A DNA stretch of 64,000 nt, taken from positions 7,803 to 71,802 of the forward strand of contig JAHDWA010000055.1 of assembly GCA_023382535.1 (NCBI GenBank). The letters are read 5' to 3'. This DNA is from Anaerolineae bacterium. GTDB taxonomy: Bacteria; Chloroflexota; Anaerolineae; 4572-78; J111. Made by a program: the position numbers and the translations under genes. This document shows positions 1 to 8,187 of the stretch, piece by piece (positions within the stretch are counted from its first letter, which is position 1; the number at the start of each line of letters is the position of its first letter). The notes beneath the pieces were generated by a model. That model saw only the letters and a program-made list of their open reading frames with translations, was not told the DNA's origin and ran no database searches.

Positions 1-828
1 TACCAGGACATTGCCTATGCCAGCACCTCCAGCACCCAAAAGCTAGATTTATACCTGCCACCGGGCGATGGGCCGTTCCCGGTTGTTATTAATATTCATG
101 GCGGCGGCTTCAAGCTGGGCGATAAGAGCATGGTAGACCAAGTCCTGGGGAAAAGTTTGTTGAATGAGGGGTACGCCATCGCCAGCATTGACTATCGCTT
201 GTCTGGAGAAGCGCAGTTCCCGGCGGCAGTCCTCGATGCCAAAGCAGCCGTCCGGTTTTTGCGGACCAATGCCGCCCAATACAAACTGAATCCCGACAAA
301 ATCGCGGCGTTTGGGCAGTCTGCCGGCGGAAATCTGGCCTCAATGTTAGGCACAACAGGGGATGTGGCGGAATTTGATGACCCCAATCTCGGCAACACCG
401 GCGTGTCGAGCCGGATCCAGGCGGTCATTAATTGGTTTGGACCTAACGATTTTGGGCAGATGGATGCCCAGGCCAAAACGCAGGTCTGTTCGGCCAGCGA
501 CCAGACGCATAACAAAGCCGATTCCTTCGAGTCGCTGTATTTGGGGGCAGCGGTCCCCACCGTTCCAGAGCTGGTCAAGCAAGCCAACCCGATCACTTAC
601 ATCAGCCAGGATGATCCGCCCTTTCTGATCCAGAAAGGAGATCAGGACTGCACTGTGCCGGTTGAAAATACGAAAATGCTGGCCGATGCCCTCCAAGCGG
701 CCGGGCTAGATGTGCAATACGACCTACTCAAGGGAGTTGGTCACGGGGACGGCTGGTTCACAACCGTCTTCCAGAGCGACGGCAACATCCAAACCGTGCT
801 CAACTTTCTAAGCACTAAACTAAAATAA
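1..828 (+). CDS. alpha/beta hydrolase (esterase, BD-FAE-like), 5' end cut off
   Basis: The reading frame is open from base 1, so the gene begins outside the window; a methionine at 130 lies after the oxyanion-hole motif and cannot be the true start. The visible 275 residues show HGGGF near residue 36 (oxyanion hole of the hormone-sensitive-lipase/BD-FAE group), the nucleophile elbow GQSAGG, an Asp in the KGDQDCTVP stretch and a His in GVGHGDGW, which together form a complete Ser-Asp-His triad. The family hydrolyses small carboxylic esters, often acetylated sugars or xenobiotics. Any signal peptide would lie outside the window. It ends 26 bases before the isomerase-like gene, so co-transcription is likely. 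The substrate cannot be told from sequence. Confidence 0.85.
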   Translation, partial: YQDIAYASTSSTQKLDLYLPPGDGPFPVVINIHGGGFKLGDKSMVDQVLGKSLLNEGYAIASIDYRLSGEAQFPAAVLDAKAAVRFLRTNAAQYKLNPDKIAAFGQSAGGNLASMLGTTGDVAEFDDPNLGNTGVSSRIQAVINWFGPNDFGQMDAQAKTQVCSASDQTHNKADSFESLYLGAAVPTVPELVKQANPITYISQDDPPFLIQKGDQDCTVPVENTKMLADALQAAGLDVQYDLLKGVGHGDGWFTTVFQSDGNIQTVLNFLSTKLK

Positions 829-854
829 ATATATCGTGCAAAGGAGAAACTAAA

Positions 855-1697
855 ATGAAAGTCGGATGTTTTGCGTTAATTGATCCCTTTTCGGTGCTGG
901 ATCACCAACTGGGCCGCATTCAGGAGTGGGGCTTCAAGTACGCCGATGTGACCGACAATACCGACGGCGGCTGCCTGGGCGTTGAGTTTGGCTTTACCGC
1001 CGTAGCCAGCCTCGACGCCAACCCCTTTGACTTAAAGCGGATGTTCGAGCAGCACGGCTTGACCATTACCAGCTATTGCGCCCATGCCAACCTGCTCGAC
1101 CCGGCGGCGCCGTGGCGCTACGGCACGGCCCAAATTATCAAGGCGGTGCGGGCCGCGGCAGCCATGGGCGTCAAGCACGTCATCACCACCGAAGGCGACC
1201 CCAAGACCGACTTTGGGCACAATCTGTCGGAACGCGAGGCGCTGTTCAGTATCCGCGAGAAGCTGTACGAGCCGCTGCGCATGGCCGCCGATTACGGGGT
1301 CAAGATTCTGCTGGAACCGCATGGCAAGTACACCGATTCGGTGGATTACATGGAGAAACTCCTGGAGCTGTGCAACTCCGACGCGCTGGGCGTCAACATG
1401 GATACGGGCAACTGCTGGCTCGGCGGCGGCGACCCGGTCGAGATGATCAAGCGGCTGGGCAGTAAGATTGAGCATGTCCACTGGAAAGATTGGCCTGCCG
1501 AGATGGAAGCGCAGCGGGGCAAGGTATTTGGGGCCGGCATGGCCTTAATTCCAGTGGGCACCGGCGTGGTGGACATCAAAGGCGCGTTTGAGGCGCTCAA
1601 AGCGGCCGGTTATAACGGCTACACCACCCTGGAAGTGGCCGGCGAGGACAATGTCAAGCAGAGCTATGCTTATTTGAAGTCTCTGGGAGCGGAGTGA
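855..1697 (+). CDS. sugar phosphate isomerase/epimerase-like TIM barrel protein
   Basis: A 280-residue protein of the xylose-isomerase-like TIM barrel superfamily (AP endonuclease 2 family). Candidate metal ligands sit in the expected order: Glu in LLEPHG, Asp in NMDTGN, His in HVHWKD and a C-terminal Glu in TTLEVAG. No signal peptide is visible, so it should be cytosolic. The start at 855 is preceded by AAGGAGA at a good distance. It follows the esterase closely and precedes the cobalamin riboswitch, which has its own promoter, so it probably belongs to the esterase unit. Members isomerise or epimerise sugars, inositols or hydroxypyruvate; the exact substrate is unknown. Confidence 0.8.
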   Translation: MKVGCFALIDPFSVLDHQLGRIQEWGFKYADVTDNTDGGCLGVEFGFTAVASLDANPFDLKRMFEQHGLTITSYCAHANLLDPAAPWRYGTAQIIKAVRAAAAMGVKHVITTEGDPKTDFGHNLSEREALFSIREKLYEPLRMAADYGVKILLEPHGKYTDSVDYMEKLLELCNSDALGVNMDTGNCWLGGGDPVEMIKRLGSKIEHVHWKDWPAEMEAQRGKVFGAGMALIPVGTGVVDIKGAFEALKAAGYNGYTTLEVAGEDNVKQSYAYLKSLGAE

Positions 1698-1742
1698 GCC
1701 GCTTGGGTGATAGGTGTCATTGGGATTAAGGACAAATATCAC

Positions 1743-1771
1743 TTGGCTTATAGCTAAAAACAACTTAATAT
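1743..1771 (+). promoter_or_regulatory. sigma70-type promoter for the riboswitch-controlled operon
   Basis: TTGGCT at 1743-1748, a 17-base spacer and TAATAT at 1766-1771 predict a start near 1778, about 20 bases before the first paired element of the cobalamin aptamer. Position relative to the riboswitch is the main support; not tested. Confidence 0.55.
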
Positions 1772-1797
1772 TGACTCGGAAAAGTTCAAACCATTCA

Positions 1798-1953
1798 GGT
1801 AAGGTGGCCTGGTTGTAAGATCGGGCTGAAAAGGGGAAGCCGGTGCAAAGCCGGCGCTGTCCCGCAACTGTGATTTAGCAACGTCGCTAGCCAGCATCAC
1901 TCCAAACGAGCATCAGAGCGAGTCGCTAATTAAGCCAGAATACCTGCCTTACC
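1798..1953 (+). promoter_or_regulatory. cobalamin (B12) riboswitch aptamer
   Basis: The conserved core is clear: GGGGAAGCCGGTGCAAAGCC followed by GCTGTCCCGCAACTGT, then the B12 box AGCCAGAATACCTGCCTT at 1933-1950. The closing P1 helix pairs GGTAAGG at 1798-1804 with CCTTACC at 1947-1953. It lies in a 420-base leader ahead of three genes for corrinoid-dependent methyl transfer, so adenosyl- or methylcobalamin should turn that operon down. Just downstream, AATCACAGTT (1958-1967) is a perfect complement of AACTGTGATT in the aptamer core (1866-1875), and its AATCAC part also complements GTGATT in the 5' arm of the following terminator, which is a plausible switching strand. Confidence 0.92.
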
Positions 1954-1982
1954 CCACAATCACAGTTACTCCGCGGCAGAGA

Positions 1983-2021
1983 GGGTGATTGATGTTAACA
2001 ATGCATCAATCGCCCTTTTTT
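1983..2021 (+). terminator. intrinsic terminator, expression platform of the B12 riboswitch
   Basis: AGGGTGATTGATG pairs with CATCAATCGCCCT (one G-U pair) around a short loop and is followed by a run of six T. It lies 30 bases after the aptamer and about 97 bases before the first gene, the expected place for transcription-terminating B12 control. A strong Shine-Dalgarno-like AAGGAGGTGATGC follows at 2028-2040 without a suitably spaced start codon. Confidence 0.8.
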
Positions 2022-2117
2022 ATTCTCAAGGAGGTGATGCATAAGGATAGCTGTCATTTCGAAAACCTGAATTCTTCAACTAATTGATCAAGCCCAATCC
2101 TTAGAAGGGAGCAACTA

Positions 2118-2753
2118 ATGAAAGAAAATTTAGTTAAGGCAATTGCCGGGATGGAGGAAGAAAAGGCCGTCAAGCTGGCGGGCGAGATGCTTGACGCCGG
2201 GACAGACCCGCAAGCTATTTTAGATGCCTGCCGGGAAGCGATGAGCCTTGTCGGCCAGCGCTATGATGAGAAGGAGTATTTTCTGCCCGAATTGATTATC
2301 AGCGGCGAAATCTTGAAACAAATCGGCGAGCTGATCAAGCCCAGGATCAAAGAGGACGCTGCCCAAACTGAGCCGCTGGGCAAGGTTGTTATCGGCACGG
2401 TGGCCGGCGATATTCACGACATCGGCAAAGACATCGTCGCCTTTATGCTGGATGTGAATAACTTTGAGATTCACGACCTGGGCGTTGACGTATCGGCGGA
2501 AGCGTTTGTCGAGAAAATTAACGAGGTCAAGCCTCAGATCGTCGCCCTGAGCGGCTTTTTAACCCTGGCTTTTGACCAGATGAAAGCGACGGTAGAAGCG
2601 CTGAAAAAGGCCGGAGTGCGGGATAGAGTCAAGGTGATGATCGGCGGCGCGCCGATGGATGAAACCGTAGCCAATTATATTGGCGCGGATGCGTTCGGTC
2701 TGGACGCTACGGCGGCGGTCAGGCTAGCCAAAAGCTGGATGGGAGGGATGTAA
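2118..2753 (+). CDS. corrinoid methyl-carrier protein (MtaC/MtbC-like)
   Basis: A 211-residue cytosolic B12-binding protein. The N-terminal half (about 1-90) is the helical cap domain. The C-terminal half is a Rossmann-like cobalamin domain with DIHDIGK near residue 100, whose His is the lower axial cobalt ligand in this family, then LSGFLT and GGAP, the usual nucleotide-tail contacts. Such proteins carry a methyl group between a substrate-specific methyltransferase and an acceptor methyltransferase. It is first in the riboswitch operon, has an AGAAGGGAG ribosome site, and is two bases from the UroD-like methyltransferase gene. The methyl donor is unknown: no substrate-specific MtaB, MtmB or MtvB-type gene is adjacent. 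Confidence 0.9.
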   Translation: MKENLVKAIAGMEEEKAVKLAGEMLDAGTDPQAILDACREAMSLVGQRYDEKEYFLPELIISGEILKQIGELIKPRIKEDAAQTEPLGKVVIGTVAGDIHDIGKDIVAFMLDVNNFEIHDLGVDVSAEAFVEKINEVKPQIVALSGFLTLAFDQMKATVEALKKAGVRDRVKVMIGGAPMDETVANYIGADAFGLDATAAVRLAKSWMGGM

Positions 2754-2755
2754 TC

Positions 2756-4009
2756 ATGGCCGGTACTGAAGAAAAATCACCCCAAGAACTATACCAGGAA
2801 CGCGTTAAGCGGGTCTTGGATGTGGTCCAGTTGAAGACGCCCGACCGGGTGCCGATTTTGGGACCCTACGAGGCTTTCCCCTACTACTGGGCCGGCGTCA
2901 CCATCAAAGAGGCGATGAACGATTACGCCGTAGCCAGGGAAGCCTGCCATAAATTTGTAGACGAGTTTCAGCCGGATGCAGATTTTGGCCCGATCCTGGC
3001 TTACCCGGCCAAGCCGATGGAAACGCTGGGCATCAAGTGGTTCAAGTGGGCCGGCCACGGCCTGCCCGACAACGTGATGTACCAGTTTATGGAAGGGGAA
3101 TACATGAAGGCCGACGAGTACGACGAATTTCTGTACGACCCGTCTCATTTTATGGCCTCAAAATGGTTGCCCCGCTCCTTCTCAGCGTTGGAAGGGCTGG
3201 CCGGCTTCCCACCCATGCGCCTCATGATGTGGTTTGGCTGGACCGGCCTGCTGGCCGCCCTGGCTGCGCCGGAAGTGCAGGCCGCGTTAGAAGCCGCCCG
3301 CAAAGGCGGCGAAGAGTTGGGCCAATGGTTTGCTTCGGTGGGGCAGTATGCCGGCGAAATCAAGGCCAAAGGCTTTCCGCAGGCTTACGCCGCCTTCTCC
3401 TGGCCCCCGTTCGACATTGTTGGCGACACCCTGCGCGGCACGCGTGGCATTATGGCCGACATCATCCGCAAACCCGACAAACTGCTGGCCGCCGTGGACA
3501 AAGCGACCCAGATGACCATTGACTACGGGGCCGGCGCCGCCGGAGCCGACCTGCCGCTGTGCTGGATCTGGATGCACAAGGGGTCGGAAGGGTTTATGTC
3601 GGACCAGCACTATAAAACCTTCTACTGGCCCTTCCTGAAACGGGCCATCGAAGGGCTGGTAGCGATGGGCGTCATCCCCGTGGTCTACTGTGAAGGGGAC
3701 GACACGCCCCGCCTCAAATATTTTGCCGAGGTGCCGCCCGGCAAGGTTATCTTCCACTTTGCCCAGATGGATATGGCTAAAGCCAAGGCTGAGCTGGGCG
3801 GTATCGCCGCCATCTCCGGCAACCTGCCCAACCGCCTGCTGCTGACCGGCACGCCCGACGACGTAAAGGCATACTGCAAGAAACTGATTGACACCTGCGG
3901 TAAAGATGGCGGTTACATCATGGACACCTCCGCCTTGCTCGACGAAGCCAAGCCGGAAAATGTGAAGGCGATGTTTGAGTTTACCAGGGATTACGGAATA
4001 TACCGGTAA
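2756..4009 (+). CDS. UroD/MtaA-family methyltransferase (corrinoid-dependent)
   Basis: A 417-residue protein of the uroporphyrinogen-decarboxylase superfamily, in the branch that moves methyl groups to or from corrinoid proteins. Its gene follows the corrinoid protein by two bases under the same riboswitch, arguing for methyl transfer rather than haem synthesis. In MtaA/MtbA enzymes zinc is held by His-x-Cys and a later Cys. Here the first site reads PVVYCEGD, so Tyr stands where His is expected, and the C-terminal Cys region reads GYIMDTSALLDEAKP with no Cys. The usual zinc site therefore appears incomplete, and it may belong to an ether or other demethylase branch with different metal chemistry. 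Substrate unknown. Confidence 0.82.
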   Translation: MAGTEEKSPQELYQERVKRVLDVVQLKTPDRVPILGPYEAFPYYWAGVTIKEAMNDYAVAREACHKFVDEFQPDADFGPILAYPAKPMETLGIKWFKWAGHGLPDNVMYQFMEGEYMKADEYDEFLYDPSHFMASKWLPRSFSALEGLAGFPPMRLMMWFGWTGLLAALAAPEVQAALEAARKGGEELGQWFASVGQYAGEIKAKGFPQAYAAFSWPPFDIVGDTLRGTRGIMADIIRKPDKLLAAVDKATQMTIDYGAGAAGADLPLCWIWMHKGSEGFMSDQHYKTFYWPFLKRAIEGLVAMGVIPVVYCEGDDTPRLKYFAEVPPGKVIFHFAQMDMAKAKAELGGIAAISGNLPNRLLLTGTPDDVKAYCKKLIDTCGKDGGYIMDTSALLDEAKPENVKAMFEFTRDYGIYR

Positions 4010-4016
4010 TGAACCC

Positions 4017-4049
4017 AACCCTGCCAGGTCTTAAAGACCTGGCAGGGTT
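4017..4049. repeat. near-perfect palindrome of the CCTGCCAGGTCTT type, possible terminator
   Basis: AACCCTGCCAGGTCTT (4017-4032) and AAGACCTGGCAGGGTT (4034-4049) form a 16-bp stem with a one-base loop, followed by T residues. It lies between the methyltransferase and the activation-domain gene, so it could act as terminator or processing signal. The single-base loop and CTT-N-AAG centre resemble the palindrome at 57454-57482. Confidence 0.75.
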
Positions 4050-4075
4050 TTGAATGGCAGGACAATTTTCAGCAT

Positions 4076-4780
4076 ATGCACATCAAACACGATTGGGCTG
4101 TTAACTTCGACGAAGAACAATTTATAACGTTTCACGGCGAGTCGTTTGCCAGGTTGCTGCAAAATTCCACCCGGCGTGAAACGCTGCGGCAGGCCGTGGC
4201 CGAAATGACCGGGGCGGTTAAGCCGGCAGCCTGCTGGGATACCTTTCCTATTCAGAAATTCACACACGAGAAGTTAGTTCTGGCCAACGGAGTGCGTATT
4301 GGCGGCGGGCCGGTGGTGCAGGTAATTGGCGGGGCGGAGGAGCTGATGGTCGCCATCTGTACCGTCGGCCCGACAGCGGACGAGGTAATTGCGGCCGCTC
4401 AAAAACAAAAAGATCTGTTCAAAACCATGCTGCTGAACGATCTGGCGGCCTGGGCGGTAGATATGGTCCGGCAGCAGGTGTGTCTTCAATTTGAAACCGG
4501 AACTCGCCAACAAGGGCTGCGGGTCAGCGCCCCGCTCTCGCCCGGCGAGTCGGCTTGGCCGATCAAGGAGCAGGCCATCCTTTTTTCACTGCTTGATGCC
4601 GGGCAGATTGGGGTGTCTCTCAGCCCCTCGATGGTCATGACGCCGCTCAAATCGCTGTCAATGATGATGGGCTTTGGCGCTCAGCCAATGGGCGTGGAGG
4701 GGGCATCGAACTGCGATTTTTGCTCGATCAAGGAGCGCTGCGCCTACCGCCGCCTCCGCCCGGTAATGCAGCCATCATAG
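4076..4780 (+). CDS. B12-dependent methionine synthase activation-domain-like protein
   Basis: A 234-residue protein resembling the stand-alone MetH activation-domain family found beside corrinoid methyltransferase operons. The family is thought to take part in S-adenosylmethionine-dependent or redox reactivation of Co(II) corrinoid. The C-terminus carries CDFCSIKERCAYR, a three-cysteine cluster that could hold metal or an Fe-S centre. Recognition rests on overall pattern (IRIGGGPVVQ, AICTVGPTADE, LSPSMVMTPLKS) and on genomic context. It sits 66 bases after the methyltransferase, separated by the palindrome, and its ribosome site is weak. It converges on the SARP gene that ends at 4811. Confidence 0.72.
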   Translation: MHIKHDWAVNFDEEQFITFHGESFARLLQNSTRRETLRQAVAEMTGAVKPAACWDTFPIQKFTHEKLVLANGVRIGGGPVVQVIGGAEELMVAICTVGPTADEVIAAAQKQKDLFKTMLLNDLAAWAVDMVRQQVCLQFETGTRQQGLRVSAPLSPGESAWPIKEQAILFSLLDAGQIGVSLSPSMVMTPLKSLSMMMGFGAQPMGVEGASNCDFCSIKERCAYRRLRPVMQPS

Positions 4781-4810
4781 GTATATCCTTCGTTGGGAAT
4801 TTCGGCCGGC

Positions 4811-7708
4811 TCAATCCTTTCCAAGAGCATAATCCACCGCCTGCTCCAGTGTCATCGCCCGGCCCTCGGCCCAGGCCACCGCAAAGGTTGATTCATCCAG
4901 TTGAGCGCGTACGGCGTCCAAGTGGCGGTCTTCTTCGATTCGGTCGGCATACGCCAAGCCAGTCTGAATGGCCTCGCGTTGGGCTTCTACAGCCCCAAAC
5001 AGTCGCGCGGCCCGCTCTGGCTGTCCCTTTTTCCCAGCCACCCCGGCCAATCCCGCCAGACAGTCAATGATACCTCGTGTACTGTCAAGTTTCTGAAATA
5101 AGGGCAAGCTCTCCTCAAAGTACGTCGCCGCCTGCCGGTCTTCGTCCTGATGGAGCGCAACTAGCCCCAGGTTAATCAGCGAAACGGCAATACCTCTTGT
5201 GTCGCCCAACTCGCGCCGGAGGGCCAGGCTTTCTTCGTAGAACGAACGCGCCATAGGATAGTCGTTCTCGATCCGGGCTATTTCACCGATGACGTTGAGC
5301 GCACGGGCAATGCGCCATTGATCGCCCTGCTGGCGCAGGCTGGCCAGGCTTTCTTCGTAGGCTGACCGCGCTGCGGCGAAAAGTGGCCGCGCCGCCGCCT
5401 CGTCGCCCTGGGTGGCAACGGTTTCGCCCAGATAGTTGAGTGATGCAGCAATGCCCTCTTTGTCTCCCAATTCCCGGTAGAGGACCAGGCTTTGCTCAAA
5501 GGCTGAGCGGGCCGCAGCATAATTCCCCTGGAGTTCGGTTAACATTCCCAAACGACGAAACGCTCTGGCCCGCGCCCTCGTTGGTTCCATCGCCTCTACC
5601 CCGGACAAAACTCGCTCTAACCACTCTATCCCTTCGCCAAAGAGTTGGCCGCGCATAAGCCAGAATTCTCCCAATGTCGCCGCCAGCCGCAGCCCCATTT
5701 CTGCTTCACCACCCTCCAGAGACCAGGCCAGAGCGGCGCGCAGGTTGTCATGCTCGGTATTCAGCTTTTTTAGCCACGTGGCTTGCTCCGCGCCCTGAAG
5801 CTTCGGCTCAGCTTCTTCGGCCAAATTGAGGAAAAACTCGAGGTGAAGGCTTCGCACCAGTTCCGCTTCGCCTGCTTCACGTAGTTTCTCAGCCCCCCAC
5901 TGCCGCAGCAGTTCGTGGAGTTCGTAGCGTCCGGAGTCGTTCCGGCGCAGCATGGATTTGTCTACCAGGGCTGCCAGCAGCGGCAGCGACGCGCCGGCCA
6001 CCTGCTCGGCGGCTTCGCGGGAGAAACCACCTCGAAAGACGGTCATGCCTCGGAAAACGTGTTGTTCGTCACGAGACAGATAGTGCCATGAATGGTCAAA
6101 CACGGCGGTCAGGCTGCGGTGACGGTCGGGCATGTTGCGCAGCGGCGTGCTTAAAAAATCCAGGTTGCGCTCGATTTCCTGGGCAATCTCCTGGCAAGAC
6201 ATCAGCCGCACCCAAGCTGCCGCCAACTCCAGGGCCAGGGGCATACCCTCCACCAGTTGGCAGATGCGTCTCACGTACAGACTTTCATCCTTCGCCGGGA
6301 CAAAATCCGACCGGGCCTGGCGTGCCCGTTGTAGAAATAACTGCACAGCACTAAAACTATCCGGCGGCTCGTGGCTCTCCTCGTCAGGAAAGGGAAGGCC
6401 CTGGAGGTCAATCACCCACTCTTCTTGGAGGTGGAGTCGTACACGCGAGGTCACCAGAAGTTTCACCGGGAATGCCGTTTGCATGATGTCAGTGAGCAAC
6501 TGGGTACCCTGGTCGGCCAGGAGATGCTCAAAGTTATCCAGTACCAGCAGCATTTGTTTCCCTCGCAAGTAGTTCAAAAGGTGCACTTTTGGCTCTGTTT
6601 GGCCAAAGAAGGAGACGTTGAGCGCATCCGCAAGGGTGGAGATCATAAACTCGGCCCCACTAACCGGGGCCAGAGAGACAAAATAGACGCCGTTCGGAAA
6701 TCTGACCGGATCGAGCTGGCGTTCAGCCGCGGCCACAGCCAGGCGGGTTTTGCCGATACCGCCCGGTCCCACCAGGGTCAACAGCCGGCACGCTTCGGAA
6801 GCGGGATCGGTCAGGCGCCCGGTTATCTCGGCCAGTTCGTCTTCCCGGCCGATAAAGGGTGTGGGTTGGGGGGGTAAATTATGTGGGGGTGCAGCGGGGC
6901 GAGAGGACAGAGGTGCTTTCTTTGCTTTGGGAGGTGGCCGGGGTGGGGCACGTTTTGTCTTAACCAACTCAAACAGGGCCGTGGTTTCTGCCGATGGTGG
7001 TACACCTATCTCTTTATCGAGCACCCGGACACATTCTTCATACTGGCGCAGCGCGGCGGCTTGTTGGCCGGTGTGGGCGTATAACTCCATTAACCGCCGG
7101 TGAGCCGGTTCGTGCAGCGGGTCGAGGGCCAGCCAGCGCCGGGCGTAGGGGATAGCCAGATCGTGGTCGCCCCGGTTACTGTGACCGCGCCCCAGTCGCT
7201 CAAGAACTGAAGCCAACGCCTGCCGTAGCCCTTCATCTTGAAAAAACTGCCACTCATCGAAGTTGGGACAATCGGGCAGGCTGAAGCCGGCCAGGAAACC
7301 GCCGGTGTACAGCTCGGCGGCGGCGGTGAGATCGGGCAGACAGTGGGGGCAAACTTCAATCGAGGCGTGGCCGTGAGCTTGGCATTGGGCCAGCCGGCGC
7401 TGGAACTGATCGACATCCAGCCAGAGGTCAGCCTGGGGATTGAGGCCGGCGTTCCCCCGGTCGATCTCCAACCAGCCTTTCCCTAATACCTTGTTGAGCC
7501 GGGATAGGGTCCGCCGTAGATTGCCCCGGGCTTTGCTCTGGCTATCGTCGGGCCAAAACAGGGTAGCCAGGGCATCACGGCTGTGGCTTTGTTGGGTCAC
7601 GGCCAAATAGGCCAGCAGCGCCAGGGCTTTACGCAGGCTGATCTTGATCGCCTCGTCTTCCCGTTCGAGACGAGGCGCGCCGAATAAATAAAACCGAAGC
7701 TGGGACAT
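4811..7708 (-). CDS. SARP/AfsR-type regulator 1: wHTH-BTAD, NB-ARC ATPase and TPRs
   Basis: A 965-residue cytosolic regulator. Residues 1-90 form an OmpR-like winged helix and about 95-245 the bacterial transcriptional-activation (BTAD) helices. A proline- and lysine-rich linker leads to an NB-ARC ATPase: TPFIGRE near 285, Walker A GPGGIGKTRLA near 314-324 and Walker B MLLVLDNFEHLL near 386-397. TPR helices with repeated ESL or SLALYRELGD units run from about 640 to 900. ATP-driven oligomerisation is expected to gate DNA binding in this family. A CPHC motif near 120 sits inside the BTAD region. It is divergent from the DUF4242 gene, with heptamer repeats between them. The inducer is unknown. 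Confidence 0.92.
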   Translation of the reverse strand: MSQLRFYLFGAPRLEREDEAIKISLRKALALLAYLAVTQQSHSRDALATLFWPDDSQSKARGNLRRTLSRLNKVLGKGWLEIDRGNAGLNPQADLWLDVDQFQRRLAQCQAHGHASIEVCPHCLPDLTAAAELYTGGFLAGFSLPDCPNFDEWQFFQDEGLRQALASVLERLGRGHSNRGDHDLAIPYARRWLALDPLHEPAHRRLMELYAHTGQQAAALRQYEECVRVLDKEIGVPPSAETTALFELVKTKRAPPRPPPKAKKAPLSSRPAAPPHNLPPQPTPFIGREDELAEITGRLTDPASEACRLLTLVGPGGIGKTRLAVAAAERQLDPVRFPNGVYFVSLAPVSGAEFMISTLADALNVSFFGQTEPKVHLLNYLRGKQMLLVLDNFEHLLADQGTQLLTDIMQTAFPVKLLVTSRVRLHLQEEWVIDLQGLPFPDEESHEPPDSFSAVQLFLQRARQARSDFVPAKDESLYVRRICQLVEGMPLALELAAAWVRLMSCQEIAQEIERNLDFLSTPLRNMPDRHRSLTAVFDHSWHYLSRDEQHVFRGMTVFRGGFSREAAEQVAGASLPLLAALVDKSMLRRNDSGRYELHELLRQWGAEKLREAGEAELVRSLHLEFFLNLAEEAEPKLQGAEQATWLKKLNTEHDNLRAALAWSLEGGEAEMGLRLAATLGEFWLMRGQLFGEGIEWLERVLSGVEAMEPTRARARAFRRLGMLTELQGNYAAARSAFEQSLVLYRELGDKEGIAASLNYLGETVATQGDEAAARPLFAAARSAYEESLASLRQQGDQWRIARALNVIGEIARIENDYPMARSFYEESLALRRELGDTRGIAVSLINLGLVALHQDEDRQAATYFEESLPLFQKLDSTRGIIDCLAGLAGVAGKKGQPERAARLFGAVEAQREAIQTGLAYADRIEEDRHLDAVRAQLDESTFAVAWAEGRAMTLEQAVDYALGKD

Positions 7709-7755
7709 GACTATATTTTACCGTATTCGAGAAGAATGACCAACTCATTTTTAGG

Positions 7756-7797
7756 TGGGCGCTTTTTTGGACGCTTTTTGGGCTGTTAGGTGGACGG
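7756..7797 (+). promoter_or_regulatory. candidate SARP operator: three TGGRCGS heptamers
   Basis: TGGGCGC at 7756, TGGACGC at 7768 and TGGACGG at 7791 are direct repeats 12 and 23 bases apart (about one and two helical turns). The last ends 8 bases before a TAAACT -10-like element at 7806-7811, which matches the usual geometry of SARP-activated promoters. They lie between SARP 1 and DUF4242. Spacing is one base off the classical 11/22, so this remains tentative. Confidence 0.4.
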
Positions 7798-7865
7798 TCG
7801 AGTGGTAAACTGCAACTAAAGATTGTTAGAAATAATTACCCATTATTTATCGAGAGGAGTAAAAA

Positions 7866-8117
7866 ATGCCGCTCTATATGGATATTCACAAAGGTGTGGA
7901 AGGGCTGACGGCCGAGGCGGTCGCCGGAGCCCATGGGAAAGACCTGGAGGTTCAGGAAAAGTACGGGGTGAAGTACCTGCATTACTGGTTCAACGAAGAA
8001 GCTGGCACCGTCTTTTGTTTGTGCGAGGCCCCGAATAAAGAAGCGGCCGAGGCCGTCCACCGGGAAGCACATGGTCTTGTCGCGGACGAGATCATCGAGG
8101 TCAAAGATGGCCATTAA
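7866..8117 (+). CDS. DUF4242 (SCO4226-like) small protein
   Basis: An 83-residue protein starting MPLYMDIHK, a typical DUF4242 opening. It continues with YGVKYLHYWFNEEAGTVFCLCEAP and ends VADEIIEVK, all hallmarks of the family. Members are small ferredoxin-like-fold proteins; the Streptomyces member SCO4226 binds nickel. The conserved HK, HYW and HREAHG histidines are present here. The start has a GAGAGGAG ribosome site. It is transcribed away from SARP 1 over a 157-base region holding heptamer repeats, so it is the best candidate target of that regulator. Its physiological role is unknown. Confidence 0.85.
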   Translation: MPLYMDIHKGVEGLTAEAVAGAHGKDLEVQEKYGVKYLHYWFNEEAGTVFCLCEAPNKEAAEAVHREAHGLVADEIIEVKDGH

Positions 8118-8187
8118 GCGCCTGACCAGCCTCTTGTGAACAATTAAAATTAATATCAAAAGTCATTTGTATCAAGGAGAACGCAAA

